A DNA stretch of 64,000 bases from Lachnospiraceae bacterium UBA1712 (GCA_002317175.1 DCJA01000001.1:64065-128064), one strand, 5' to 3'. Shown: positions 47,801-58,104, counted from the stretch's first letter. A program made the numbers and translations. Notes: generated by a model not told the origin, from the sequence alone.

Positions 47801-50026
47801 ATTGAAGCTTGCAAGTGGATCATGTCTGATATCTCCCTTATTATTCTGAAGATTATAATCACCCAGAATATAAGCATAGTATTTTGTATTAAGATCAACA
47901 GTATTAATATTCTTAAGTTCGAGATTAGAGAAATCCAATTTGCCATCTTTAAGATACTGGCTCTTAGGAATCTTGTACAGATAATGAACAGATCCCTCTT
48001 CTGACACAACATTTCCAGCAGCATCAAGTACTGCTTCAACTCTGGAATTATTATTATTAACATACTTAATCATCTCATCATAGAGTTCATTAGTAGTAAT
48101 CTTATTTAAAGAATCTGTAGTCAGAACAAAATACAGATCATAATCATCATCTGCTGTAGCATTAAGAGCTTTAATTGCAGAATCATCCGGATCCGTAACA
48201 CCTATCTTAAACTCAACATCACCTATTACATTTTTGGTAAGCTTTATTGAACCAACTGGTTTTGATTTGGAGGTATAGAAACTTCCAGTATTATTCTCAA
48301 CATTGGTAAACTTGTTTCCAAAGAAATCATAGAACTCGATTCTATATGTATAATGACTGTTTGGCTCGAGATTAGGGTATGACGAATAATCCTGTACCAT
48401 TCCTCTCTTAAATTTATTAATAACAGAGGAATCCACAAGAGTAGCCCACTCTCCAGGATCACCATCCTTATGAACGATAAGCAGCATGCCATCATCTGGG
48501 CTGATACCATAGATTGATTCAGCATCTGAAGCCTTATCATATGTATAGTTGGTGATTTCCATATATCTATCGTAGTAATATGGAATAGAGCCATATACTA
48601 TACCTGTAGTCTCATCAACTTCACGTCGAATCTTAATTAATCGATCCATATCCAATGGATCTGTCTTTATATAAATGTCACTCTTTACCGACTCAGTGAC
48701 TTTCTCATCGTATTCGTTGTTATATGTAAAATATACATTAACACGGTATTTAGTATCTGGCTTTATACGGCCATCACCGGCAGTAACTGTTCCTGTATTG
48801 CTTGAATATGTACGGTATGCAAGGGTCTCCTTACCATCAGCATCTATCTCATAGAATTCATATTGAATCTTTCGATCCTTATCAATTCTCTGAGCCTTAT
48901 CTGTAACCTTCATATCAAGCATAATGCGGTAAGTTCCTGCAGAAACTCCCAAAAATTCTACTGTTGGCTTGATATATCCTATTGCCTGAGGTTTAGCTAC
49001 AATTTTATTTACCCTGTCTGGACGCAACGAATCTGGTCTAACACCTTTGGCAGTGCCATCTCTTCCCACCTCGCCCCTGGTCTGAACAGCATTTGCACCT
49101 TTCTTTGAGCCTGCAGCTGCAGCAGCGCTACTTCTAGATCCTGCAGAAGATGAGCTGGATGAGGATTTCTTCTCTTTATCCTTCTTCGTATCAGAAGACT
49201 TATCATCATCATCATTATCAGCATCCACTGTATCTTCTGCAGCTATTTCTTCTGCTTCATCAGCCTCCTTAACTTCAGGAGTAGGCATAATAATCTCTTC
49301 TTCCTCTTCATCAGTTTTATCTGAATCAGCTTTAGCCACTTTATCTGAAGCTATTCCAAGACGTACTAACAGTTCATGATATGTAAGCTCTTCACCATTA
49401 ACTTCAACCTTAGAATCATTATTAATATATCTGGCGATCTGATAATTCATCATATCCCCATCAGGTTCACAGTATGCAAAATAACTTTCTGTAAAATATA
49501 TGGCACTGTTTGCCGTCACTTCGCGGTTAACGCCTTTTTCATCAAATGTTATCGTCTTAAGATTATAGAAAAAGCCATTACCTGTTGAATAAAACAGAAA
49601 ATCAATTGGATCAGCGCGATCTCCTCCAGGATTATAGGTTTCTCCATGCGTAACAGATAAGCCCTCATACACATCAGCTTTCTGATAATCAACATCAAAA
49701 AGGGTACCGCTGTTGTTTATAAAATATAAACCAGCGCCACCATTAATATACAATGGAAAACTTAAGTCCACCTGAGTCTTCTCTTCTTCTCCCATATAAT
49801 AAGAGCCAGCTCTTGAATAAATATAATCAAGAGGGTTGTATGTATAGAGCTGAGTAGATAATGTCTCAAGTTCCTCGTCAGGATTAGCTAAAAGCATAGA
49901 TTTAACAGTATTACTCTTAATAGCATATCCTTCACTATGTAGTTGTAAAAAAACACTAAATCTGGTCTGTAATAACAAAAGAATGGTTATTACTACAATG
50001 CCCAGAGCAAACCATATTTTTTTCAT
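38831..50026 (-). CDS. Giant 3731-residue surface protein with Fn3-like and GLUG beta-helix modules
   Basis: One uninterrupted frame of 11.2 kb. An N-terminal hydrophobic segment (5-22) is a signal or anchor. A beta-rich domain (75-225) is followed by an acidic then Ser/Ala-rich linker (232-335). A series of Fn3/Ig-like domains covers about 350-1135. Three beta-helix blocks start near 1139, 1640 and 2163, each opening with an NDLDFG- or DIDF-type strand. Each is followed by GLUG repeats of the form GGIVGxxxxGxIxNxYxxG. The blocks are separated by two related domains (near 1510 and 2013). After an unrecognised C-terminal domain comes a disordered acidic linker (about 3392-3640) and a membrane helix (3707-3726, WLYLLAIVAVLSGIGAGIF) with KKKH after it. 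There is no LPXTG. It starts 3 bp after the preceding gene. GLUG proteins are commonly adhesins; an ATP-driven filament or sheath component is my inference. Confidence 0.85.
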   Translation of the reverse strand: MKKIWFALGIVVITILLLLQTRFSVFLQLHSEGYAIKSNTVKSMLLANPDEELETLSTQLYTYNPLDYIYSRAGSYYMGEEEKTQVDLSFPLYINGGAGLYFINNSGTLFDVDYQKADVYEGLSVTHGETYNPGGDRADPIDFLFYSTGNGFFYNLKTITFDEKGVNREVTANSAIYFTESYFAYCEPDGDMMNYQIARYINNDSKVEVNGEELTYHELLVRLGIASDKVAKADSDKTDEEEEEIIMPTPEVKEADEAEEIAAEDTVDADNDDDDKSSDTKKDKEKKSSSSSSSAGSRSSAAAAAGSKKGANAVQTRGEVGRDGTAKGVRPDSLRPDRVNKIVAKPQAIGYIKPTVEFLGVSAGTYRIMLDMKVTDKAQRIDKDRKIQYEFYEIDADGKETLAYRTYSSNTGTVTAGDGRIKPDTKYRVNVYFTYNNEYDEKVTESVKSDIYIKTDPLDMDRLIKIRREVDETTGIVYGSIPYYYDRYMEITNYTYDKASDAESIYGISPDDGMLLIVHKDGDPGEWATLVDSSVINKFKRGMVQDYSSYPNLEPNSHYTYRIEFYDFFGNKFTNVENNTGSFYTSKSKPVGSIKLTKNVIGDVEFKIGVTDPDDSAIKALNATADDDYDLYFVLTTDSLNKITTNELYDEMIKYVNNNNSRVEAVLDAAGNVVSEEGSVHYLYKIPKSQYLKDGKLDFSNLELKNINTVDLNTKYYAYILGDYNLQNNKGDIRHDPLASFNFRSATLSSLGNIYIQTDITNITAHSANILYTLNTTKTNDVLTRLLSDIEFDIDTGKGYEPGTHSKLIFDETMLNNFTGYYHDADGNPQYYNSNEGGTQPATEYSVKSVMMDAKYFDASMKTVGDSCPYYLNSMTDYVITPKIYAWYNGKKYEMKVTLSRTNFKTMREPATVDVKNLLLAGGTLRFDVHIADPDGSITGVSSEKVIMTLYDENRNFVRAIRYTKNQYDDEGNPVYYSEEITGLDPEKHYWLTFIAPDYNEGYDNATYVSNKILLEYYTEDIIDIKGSIKLYGLDKTADKTKLDANLHVNIVDQAMIMSGSNMPYYIRLYRDGVDITSQYNNTSFGDYVLSELQINETNSYIVDKGDHTYKAVLYINYNKKELVLDTLTFTTEDEMITISNAYEFCKYTANNPNGRFCVINDLDFGNSSAIPESEYPAGLTDAEKKYSKVCDLKNEAGDTVSTFNGEIDFQGFTVTFEKSSNSNGWFNNIGPKGELYNLVLECKSTTNSRIYDKGVITNRNYGHIHDIYIHYTGGYNLDNEYYGLVTRYNTVSGIIENFVIHSDMDTGYFPFTIYQHGGLVCSDNQGIVRYGYVYGVDINTVRGKSKESICVGAIVGENTRAGQIYDVYSSVNIIVDRDITHTDYGSVVGKGEGSLRNAYSTGVPVNNMGSAIDPTGENIIGSVSGTNKKSYRNVCYWNETNTQFIKASYQQRVSLENINDYAWQSDILESHFDVQPVEVGYYPHVIWSTDEMPQQEYVPLPSRTNTRIVELLSSEVLSYNEDGTEATVKFRFSNTRNAVITELNVENLSVNLDLDSAVSEDGFTTIMGTLYNPTEYHSRYEVNSIKCSLNKIGQTITYDGETYIKPIINADFYRLIHNPDEWYDYVVCAPTENARLANDIDFTGVSYDRIQVPKDVVYSGNLDGGKVKNADGSYCDYGYSLNNISFARSSYLQFATVFWDVTGTIKNVRVDNYKNTMPTDYMSFVYRLYGTIDNVHMSNIELNGNGYVAGVACRLESGAFLQNSSVNNLKINYTERKNVNSTAYIGGIAGYVSSAKISNCYTTGLDIQANDVKSAEGIGGIVGRVSYGLIENVYASGEAIGRCQNIGGIVGYYESDQVTCDIKNAISHVEVTSYQDSVGGMVGQLKLTNNLINPRNNLSGIAYSNVNCVNVTSENVSYTIGYMSGSNGAMCGSQFQLINGLPEQHLDEEGNLIDTEPTYTLISYLEATDPATYTDPSLLNMDNVFDYSEVSKELIPKLYYFESTKLLPFQPDIRITELRRTDDLLTVSGVYVNENEGYIRITINGPAGYKITEANIELLKYYGLNSENHTTDLVIPENGELALRVFYYPEKEQEHFLDTYSLTKISYISEDGKTIGTSTFNDTPVVIPLMMFGEIKDIPSWNHYLGETNNFGNYENFRVVADIDFSGGASYAVNAKVGRLRGVPSGKDRITLKGITITAGSTNLLFRVNSELSNFSFENVNMQSSGREGVGIVGTSAGTLSNLSFKDIYVEAAKNNYGGIISWQYGGKVENVTLENIEINSRGKVKKAFMGGLVAYSNYGTSFKDITAKNVEVYGDYYVGGVVGHMVGSMENISAEDMIVTGCRYRVGGIAGMNSAARQSNGNSAIMNNISIKGTPSEYDENGRVINSSTVISLDPSQVHATDSYDIGGICGYCSVYYNGYELGTSVDSNNSENPANARAHSVDGVVVKGYGNYIGGAFGRCTDVTNTKVTNTYVGIIKNPEDTYMYMGSVAGYTSYYVRRCDVYNCLVKAFNHYRCGILTGYEGSSLYYCYVENSSLIAEADKNVSMIGFGGICGYNAGALYYSVTKNIVIEANADGMDGVGGITGHTTNQVLSCASYADPIDPSTSPSAFSAYYIKGNRYVGGVIGLQAGSTTQNNYSNVNVIAKNYAGGIVGRYANGYGEAIISGSVRKDYSSIYFYRNYFAGTVEATGDYAGGLIGSLGTKQDNNLDNGREKGVSGSANETAYTFSNLMVAEYVKSAGSNAYAFAGNLDGFEGRANRDGYSSQITTASQRDIAEAAVRDKFAKQTMFWENTQINGVKLLDMLAENAPVYARNVSEHLKNDAGQIMRYAHYAGETTGSTGYRYASSGNGAKLGQYNYDDGATRDWWNVRLVTTSNMDCANMYRSLYFNNRSDYKKCNTLAGNSYRYVILTKDVTSLSAPYTSYCSAAGISYMPHVRYSTDGSSVNDYVTNKQVSEGINVPIPSGYPERTTTFSLLGVSMMPADNYGILYLSDVDRVNLEFGSDLIDSGYYVLKYNGEVVDRQIIRQRVYTYSYDGMANLELCYGNADVGYFKDGHYDYQKEGYLEDFTEESIFDNPDMYLTELGDEVYKAASLRHYIMTNGSKYYYIDEDGLVAGTGSTVVEGDDDESRIVDTSSTISAGEYLSIYNGHALMGDGTVIDVDSHSTIRTVTEGVKCLNNPKAEDYDSELAETIALQNYVLNGISVSTYHMYTDYDGMSNSGQLLISQASDMELIDKDFDNVKDAVAIYTKNGDQYCTVIDNEGYILDMHHGDSSEAINAPEDMKRSGIIYMTNNLNTTAPFILVQYANGGIVGFNYMTGEYLFDNSVENTMDLGEYLKVYFEGDKSQFADMYASYPANKQVADLAITPDRLASMVMGYNTGLVVDPANKNEETYFDPDSEKEVAKLGEVTGDDTKLRDEAGKKNTAEEDDKKLNYDLPLDANTTPVEGKTDGQLSDGGLSTADGESDADGLGGSTTVKPNEGLGLSAGFENVVSPAAEGNNSASGSDKANGDKHVSGSGAGMEKEASTGASAGSAIRDEDKVSTDSGVKEKNKDDITGEDVKEAGKAPSDDEISEQEDKDSKADKQDNADAESEEDKEQSEEAANGSSLESNIVSDSLDNKSADNNEGAEKSESNKSVKTEQTLMVVYNAATGTYEIVDINKYMTDPTYNSENERLAVKDLSVISDYHAEQTETKADKGIWLYLLAIVAVLSGIGAGIFYKKKHNMKV

Positions 50027-50029
50027 TCA

Positions 50030-50818
50030 CTACTTACTCATTTTCATAGGATTAACTTCTTCAACAGAAGAAAACAATAGAGCCTCTTCCCCATTGATTA
50101 TTATTACATCTTTTCCAAGATCAAGCTTATAATTAGCAAAATCAGAACTACACTCTGCAATTGCATCTGTTTCAACCAATGCAATTACTTTATCCTCGCC
50201 TGTTAAGCTATTATAAAATTCTATCTTCTGGTTATACCAAACCTTTGCATAGGATAAGGGTTCAAGTTCATAACTTACATTTCCAATAGTAAGTACTGTA
50301 GGATCAAGAAATATATACACATCCTCTCCATCATGCAAAAAACCACCATACGACTGAGCTTTTTTATCATTTCTCATATAGGTAACTAGTCCTGATGTAG
50401 AAGTAACCTCAGTAAATGTATTAACCCTGCATAATCCAGTACCTTCACCCGGTATCATCAAAAGCATGTTACAGGTAAGAGTCAGACTCTTCTTCTCATC
50501 ATTAATAAGCGGTGTATTGATAACATCACCATTATTTAGAGAATCCGCTACCCTAACCCCATCCTGATTCCTGAAATTAGCATTACCGCTATATTCTATT
50601 TTATAAGCATTGGTATACTGATAGGTTGGAGACTCTGGTTTGAGCGAAGACAGCTTATCTGTATACAAAACATACAGAAGAAGCAATAAAGCTATAAGTA
50701 CTACAGCTCCACCAACTTCAATCATAGTAACTGTTTTCATAGGAATGCCGCGTCTGCTACCCTGATTTTCAGTATTCTTATTCTTTCCAAAAAATATTTT
50801 CTGTTTCTTCATCATCAA
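50030..50818 (-). CDS. Single-pass membrane protein of the F1-like operon
   Basis: About 262 residues: a basic cytoplasmic N terminus (KKQKIFFGKNKN), one membrane helix (IEVGGAVVLIALLLLLYVLY, about 33-52), then an extracytoplasmic beta-rich domain of 200 residues. Near its end the sequence FANYKLDLGKDVIIINGEEA resembles the membrane-proximal domains of the 534-residue and 1840-residue proteins upstream. No enzyme motif. Three Met codons stand at the start; the exact one is uncertain. It overlaps the preceding 5-TM gene by up to 41 nt and precedes the giant gene by 3 nt. Probably an outer-face connector between the membrane complex and the giant protein, by position. Confidence 0.6.
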   Translation of the reverse strand: MMMKKQKIFFGKNKNTENQGSRRGIPMKTVTMIEVGGAVVLIALLLLLYVLYTDKLSSLKPESPTYQYTNAYKIEYSGNANFRNQDGVRVADSLNNGDVINTPLINDEKKSLTLTCNMLLMIPGEGTGLCRVNTFTEVTSTSGLVTYMRNDKKAQSYGGFLHDGEDVYIFLDPTVLTIGNVSYELEPLSYAKVWYNQKIEFYNSLTGEDKVIALVETDAIAECSSDFANYKLDLGKDVIIINGEEALLFSSVEEVNPMKMSK

Positions 50819-51546
50819 GATTTAATATTTCTTCCAAATCATTATTTGAATCAGCCTTTGAATCGGCCAGATCAATATCATCTATATCTATATCATCAAG
50901 GTTGATAATGTCACTATCACCCAGATACTCACTTATTGGTTCATCATCAACCACATGCTCCTTAACAAATTCTTTTGCTTCCAAAGGCTCAGGAGTAGAA
51001 GTGGCTATATATGCATAGCTTACATCCATAGGTGTATATACCATAGGTCTGCCACTAACAATATTCAGGATACTCCAGGCAACATCATACATTGCATAAA
51101 GAATCAAAAATATACTAAGTAAAATGAGTCCAATTAGTATTCTGATGTCAAATAGAATGTTACGAAGGTAGGAAATCAAAAACATCGCAACATACAATAC
51201 ACCCATAATAATTGCACCATTAAACACACTTATAAGCATCTCTTTAATGTTATGCCTAAGTATATTATAGATAAGTACAAGCACACCAAAGAATACAATA
51301 TGTACCACTGCAATTTTAGTCTTCACAAACAGCATTGAAATAACTAAAAACAGTTTAAGAAGGCATGTAGCAAGCAGGATACATTCTTTATTGGAAATCT
51401 CGTAAAAAAAGCCAATCAAACCAACATTACGAGCATTCCATGAGAATTCCCTGCTAAAAGACAAAATTACAATAATAACTAAAACAGTACCAATTGCTGC
51501 AGTTATTATGGTGGGCTTTAATAATATTATTTGTCCAATAACAGCC

Positions 51547-51554
<8 letters not shown>
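50778..51554 (-). CDS. Five-TM membrane protein with acidic cytoplasmic tail
   Basis: I do not recognise the family. From ATG 51554 it has 258 residues. About five membrane helices lie within the first 180 (among them TIITAAIGTVLVIIVILSF, ILLATCLLKLFLVISMLFV and IAVVHIVFFGVLVLIYNIL). A soluble tail of about 75 residues ends in an Asp-rich repeat, NLDDIDIDDIDLADS. It lacks the conserved helix Arg and Asn/Gln pattern of ATP synthase subunit a as far as I can judge, yet it is the only polytopic protein in the visible operon. The start is chosen because GAGGGAG lies just before it and it overlaps the epsilon-like stop by 8 nt. Candidate stator or anchor of the ATPase complex. Confidence 0.6.
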
Positions 51555-54063
<2,509 letters not shown>

Positions 54064-54068
54064 CTATA

Positions 54069-55388
54069 TTATTCCTCTATGATTTCATAAAAATCATTCA
54101 TAATCTCATCTGGTGTACGAGGTGAGAACTTGTACTGAAGAAGTCTCTCCTGTATAGCCTGTCCATCCTTAAGAGCCTGTTGCATTTCAGGACTCATTTC
54201 ATCAGTATTAGCTAACTGATAAACTTCAGATGTTTCAAGATAGCTTAGGAACTTACGTCTAACTACAGCACCAAGCTTCTTCATGTTCTTCTCCTGAACC
54301 GCACCACCAAGTCGGGATACGCTTAATCCGTAGTTAATAGCTGGCTTAAGACCCTTTTCAAAATTCTTTTTTGAAAGAACTAACTGACCATCAGTAATAG
54401 ATATAATATTTGTTGAGATATAATCTGTAATATCTCCACCTCTCGTCTCAACTATTGGAAGCAATGTAATAGAGCCTCCATTCATATGCTGACAGCCCTT
54501 CTCAAGCATTCTTGAATGTGTATAGAAAATATCAGGTGGATAGGCATCTCTACCAGGTACCTTACCTGACAACAGTGAAATCTCACGATGAATATCAGCG
54601 TGTGACTTTAAGTCATCAATTACTACCAGGACGTCATTTCCCTCTCTCATATACATCTCCGCAATAGAGAGACCTGCATATGGAGTGAAGTAGGATACTG
54701 GTGGCTCATCATCATTGAAAGCAGCAAGAATAAGTGTATATTCCATTGCTCCCTTCTTCATAAGATCATCATAAAGATCTCTTATATTCTTCTTGGTCTT
54801 ATTAACTGCTACGTAGATACAGATTACATTTCTCTGCTTCTGATTAACAATTGTATCTATGGCAATCTGAGTCTTTCCTGTTTTCTTATCACCAATAATC
54901 AGCTGACGCTGACCATACCCAATTGGATAAATAAGATCAATACCAGCAATACCTGTATAAAATGGACGTGATACTTCGCTTCTTTCCATGATAGGAATCG
55001 CAGGAGTCTCAATCATACAGGGACGAAGATTCTCAAACTTCTCTCCTATAAGTCTGTCTTCTCCAAAAATATCAACAATGTGGCCCAGACAGGCTTTTGA
55101 ATACATGGCACAGAAGTCAAAACCAGTAGTTACTACTTCATCTCCTACATAAATCTCCGCTGTTCGCTGAAGTAAAGCTACTTTAACGATATTCTTGGAA
55201 ATGGCAGTTACATATCCTACAGAATGGTTGGCAATAACAACACGCTCATAAAAGCCTACATTTTCCAGGCCTTCTACCTCGAGGATATAATCCTTAACCA
55301 TGGATACATGGCCAATCTCATATACATTGTTCATCTGTTTCATATTACGCAGCTTTGCGTTTACCAGTCCTTCTACAAACTGACTCAT
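54069..55388 (-). CDS. F-type ATPase alpha-like subunit
   Basis: 439 residues against about 500 in canonical alpha. The N-terminal barrel is followed by Walker A GDKKTGKT (166-173) in IPIGYGQRQLII-type context (YPIGYGQRQLIIGDKKTGKT). The segment VIDDLKSHADIHREISLLSG follows, then ITDGQLVL and the arginine-finger motif GLSVSRLGGAVQ with R359. The non-catalytic site replaces GQK with VNKTK. About 60 residues of the C-terminal helical domain are missing. It begins with an ATGA overlap on the stop of the b-delta gene. Its arginine finger would complete the beta active site. Confidence 0.92.
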   Translation of the reverse strand: MSQFVEGLVNAKLRNMKQMNNVYEIGHVSMVKDYILEVEGLENVGFYERVVIANHSVGYVTAISKNIVKVALLQRTAEIYVGDEVVTTGFDFCAMYSKACLGHIVDIFGEDRLIGEKFENLRPCMIETPAIPIMERSEVSRPFYTGIAGIDLIYPIGYGQRQLIIGDKKTGKTQIAIDTIVNQKQRNVICIYVAVNKTKKNIRDLYDDLMKKGAMEYTLILAAFNDDEPPVSYFTPYAGLSIAEMYMREGNDVLVVIDDLKSHADIHREISLLSGKVPGRDAYPPDIFYTHSRMLEKGCQHMNGGSITLLPIVETRGGDITDYISTNIISITDGQLVLSKKNFEKGLKPAINYGLSVSRLGGAVQEKNMKKLGAVVRRKFLSYLETSEVYQLANTDEMSPEMQQALKDGQAIQERLLQYKFSPRTPDEIMNDFYEIIEE

Positions 55389-56188
55389 CTTCTCTTCCTC
55401 GATTCGTAAATACTATAGTCATACAATTTGCCCTGGTACTCAATTCTGATACCTTCACAAATGTTATCATCAAATTCACAAATTACATATGGAGACACAT
55501 AAGAATAATCTTCATCATCTTCTCCAAGTTTTGCATGCAGGTAAGGGCTTTCCTGCTTATAGACCAGCTGAACATATTCCTTGAATCTCAATACGTCAAA
55601 TTCTTCTTCAGAAGGAATAGTACTGATGAATTCCTCCAGCATATCAAGAAGTCTACCTGTCAGTGAATCCCTCAAAACATATACCTGCTGTGCTATAGGG
55701 AGTGTACACAGATCATACATAGCCTCTGGGTTTAATTCTTTTAGAATCTTTTTGGCTGTATCAAATCTCTCCATATTTCCTTCATATGGGAACTTGTTCA
55801 TTACATCTCTAATGATCTGAGCCTTATCCATAACAAGAAGTGTTTTAGCCTTCTTATAATCCTCAAAGAAACCACTATCTATATAGTGAGCAATAGGAAC
55901 GAAATTATCTCTAATAATAGGTCTCGGCTTATAAAATCTTGAAACCTCAAGAGATGTCTGATCTGCTTTAAGAATCTTAATCTTCTGTTCCAGTTCTTCC
56001 TTTGCTTCACCCAGCTGCTCAAGTGTATTCATTTTTTCTTTAAAGTCTTCGTCAAATTCTCCAAGCTTACTTAAGAAATATGCGTTGACTTTCTTACTGG
56101 CATTCTCTGCTACTATACGTAATGACACAGTGATAAAGTAAATCATTACCCCGAGTATCAGAAAAATCGCTATAAATACAGCAAGCAT
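55385..56188 (-). CDS. F-type ATPase b-delta fusion-like stator subunit
   Basis: 267 residues. An N-terminal membrane helix (AVFIAIFLILGVMIYFITV) leads to a coiled coil (about 30-75) as in subunit b. A helical middle follows, and the last 30 residues (DDNICEGIRIEYQGKLYDYS) resemble the C-terminal signature of delta (DPSLIGGIxVxxGDxxxDGSI). It sits between c and alpha, exactly where b and delta normally lie. I therefore read it as one chain replacing both, as in actinobacterial AtpFH but independently derived. It would tie the F1-like head to the membrane. GGAGG precedes the ATG. Confidence 0.65.
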   Translation of the reverse strand: MLAVFIAIFLILGVMIYFITVSLRIVAENASKKVNAYFLSKLGEFDEDFKEKMNTLEQLGEAKEELEQKIKILKADQTSLEVSRFYKPRPIIRDNFVPIAHYIDSGFFEDYKKAKTLLVMDKAQIIRDVMNKFPYEGNMERFDTAKKILKELNPEAMYDLCTLPIAQQVYVLRDSLTGRLLDMLEEFISTIPSEEEFDVLRFKEYVQLVYKQESPYLHAKLGEDDEDYSYVSPYVICEFDDNICEGIRIEYQGKLYDYSIYESRKRR

Positions 56189-56205
56189 AACGCCTCCAAA
56201 TACTC

Positions 56206-56472
<267 letters not shown>

Positions 56473-56481
56473 TCATAAAAA

Positions 56482-58086
56482 CTAATAGGTAGTTGTCGTT
56501 GTATTCAAATATGTTGCCACTTCCTTACCAAGATAGGTTGCAGAAGTATATTTTGCACTAACATTAGTATCAGTAACATCCTTAATATCCAGCACTACTG
56601 TTTTAGTAACACCAGCTGATCCGATATTTTCGTCAATAACTACTGTTTGGGATTTACTTCCTACACTTACAAGAACCGTTGCTCCTGATAGTGTACTTCC
56701 TTCATAAGCTGCTGCAGTGAAGGTAACAGTAAGGTTGTCTCCGCTTCTTGCTACTTTATTAATATCTATATATGCAACATTGGCACTTGTCGTAACCTTC
56801 TGAATATCCTGAGTTACAGTAATCTGCTCTACACCTGCACCGCTACTTGTCTTATAGGCAACATAGCCCATCTCAAGCTGATATGTATGTCCAGGAGCCA
56901 GACCAATTGATCCTCCAGAAATGACACAGCTATTACTTGCCTTATCAAGATGAATAGTTTCAACAAGTTTCTTGTTATCATCAAGATCAAACACATTAAT
57001 GAATACATCAAGATAATCATTGGTTAAATCATTAACTGTATAATCTACATCAATAGAAGTTGAATGTGGTGTAGCTGAATTAAGAGAAATCCATTTTGTC
57101 GCAGATATCGCAGCGTCACTTCCTTCGCCACCTTTTCCACCGGATCCAGCATCACCACCGATTCCACCGGAGCCACCGATTCCACCGATTCCACCGATAC
57201 CGCCTTCTCCGCCGATTCCACCAGCTCCGCCTTCTCCGCCGTTACCGCCGAGTCCGCCTTCTCCACCGACTCCGCCTTCTCCACCGGTTCCGCCTTTGCC
57301 GCCAGTACCACCAGTACCACCAGTACCACCGTTACCACCCATAATGGTAATAACCTCAGGATTTTGGGCAACTAATGTTCCATCAACCTCATCAGCTAGT
57401 CCCTTTTCATAGATTAATGGTTTATCATTGTACTGGTTAGAACTTCCGATTATATTCTTTAAGCTTACGACCTTCTCATCATAAAGCATAAGCTCACTAG
57501 CTATATCAAAATAGACATCATCGCTCTGAAGAATAACAGGCTCCAGCATATTGATATAATAATCATCATTCATAAGCATAGCAGTACCAGACTTATGAAT
57601 ATTGATAGCCACATAATGATCTGTCATGAAATCGCCGTCCACTTCATTGATCTCATTGCCAGTCATTACATACATTCTGTCTCTAAGTTTATAAAGTGAT
57701 GGCTTATTCATATCTTCAACAACAGTAACTTCTTCAAGATTGTCAACAATACCATCTTCATGAATATAAAAAGCCTCACCATAAATAGTTAAATTCTGCT
57801 TCTCATTATCATATATCACCGTGTTAGGTCCAAGACAATATGTCTCTCCATCGTCTGTTGAAAGATAATATTTATCGTCCCACTTTTTAGTTATTTTACC
57901 TGCAGACAGCATATCAACATACTCATAATCCTCAGTATATACTGTACTTCCAGCAGAAACAGGATAACTCTCATTTCTTCCCCGTATTACAGCAACTACT
58001 GCAATAGTGAACACTACCAGCATAGCCGCTATCATTACTGCAAAGGCATTGAAAGTCATCTTGTTTTTTGTGTTAAGCTTTCTCAC
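56482..58086 (-). CDS. Membrane-anchored protein with GGX glycine stalk
   Basis: 534 residues from a GTG start (58084-58086) with AAGGAG 7 nt upstream. A basic N terminus and one membrane helix (FAVMIAAMLVVFTIAVVAVI, about 15-34) are followed by a beta-rich extracytoplasmic domain (40-245). A run of about 24 GGX triplets (about 249-324) comes next. Two beta-sandwich (Fn3/Ig-like) domains reach the C terminus, which is Thr-rich. No LPXTG, no catalytic motif. It occupies the place of subunit a, directly before the c-like gene. The GGX run may form a stiff polyglycine-type stalk holding the C-terminal domains away from the membrane. Confidence 0.75.
   Translation of the reverse strand: MRKLNTKNKMTFNAFAVMIAAMLVVFTIAVVAVIRGRNESYPVSAGSTVYTEDYEYVDMLSAGKITKKWDDKYYLSTDDGETYCLGPNTVIYDNEKQNLTIYGEAFYIHEDGIVDNLEEVTVVEDMNKPSLYKLRDRMYVMTGNEINEVDGDFMTDHYVAINIHKSGTAMLMNDDYYINMLEPVILQSDDVYFDIASELMLYDEKVVSLKNIIGSSNQYNDKPLIYEKGLADEVDGTLVAQNPEVITIMGGNGGTGGTGGTGGKGGTGGEGGVGGEGGLGGNGGEGGAGGIGGEGGIGGIGGIGGSGGIGGDAGSGGKGGEGSDAAISATKWISLNSATPHSTSIDVDYTVNDLTNDYLDVFINVFDLDDNKKLVETIHLDKASNSCVISGGSIGLAPGHTYQLEMGYVAYKTSSGAGVEQITVTQDIQKVTTSANVAYIDINKVARSGDNLTVTFTAAAYEGSTLSGATVLVSVGSKSQTVVIDENIGSAGVTKTVVLDIKDVTDTNVSAKYTSATYLGKEVATYLNTTTTTY
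57110..57345 (-). repeat. GGX-encoding GC-rich tandem triplets
   Basis: About 235 bp of imperfect 3- and 9-bp repeats coding for Gly-Gly-X, strikingly GC-rich within an AT-rich genome. Unit changes would keep the reading frame, so the stalk length could vary between strains by slippage. Confidence 0.85.
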
Positions 58087-58104
58087 AAGTGCTCTCCTTA
58101 ATTA

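Noticed and set aside
38831..50026. Sortase-anchored protein
   Set aside because: The C-terminal hydrophobic helix and basic tail are present, but no LPXTG-like motif precedes them.
57096..57344. Plus-strand frame rich in His, Arg and Phe
   Set aside because: It is the complement of the GGX triplet repeats and has no ribosome site.
57110..57345. CRISPR-like repeats
   Set aside because: The repeats are 3-9 bp, continuous and in frame within a protein gene; there are no spacers.
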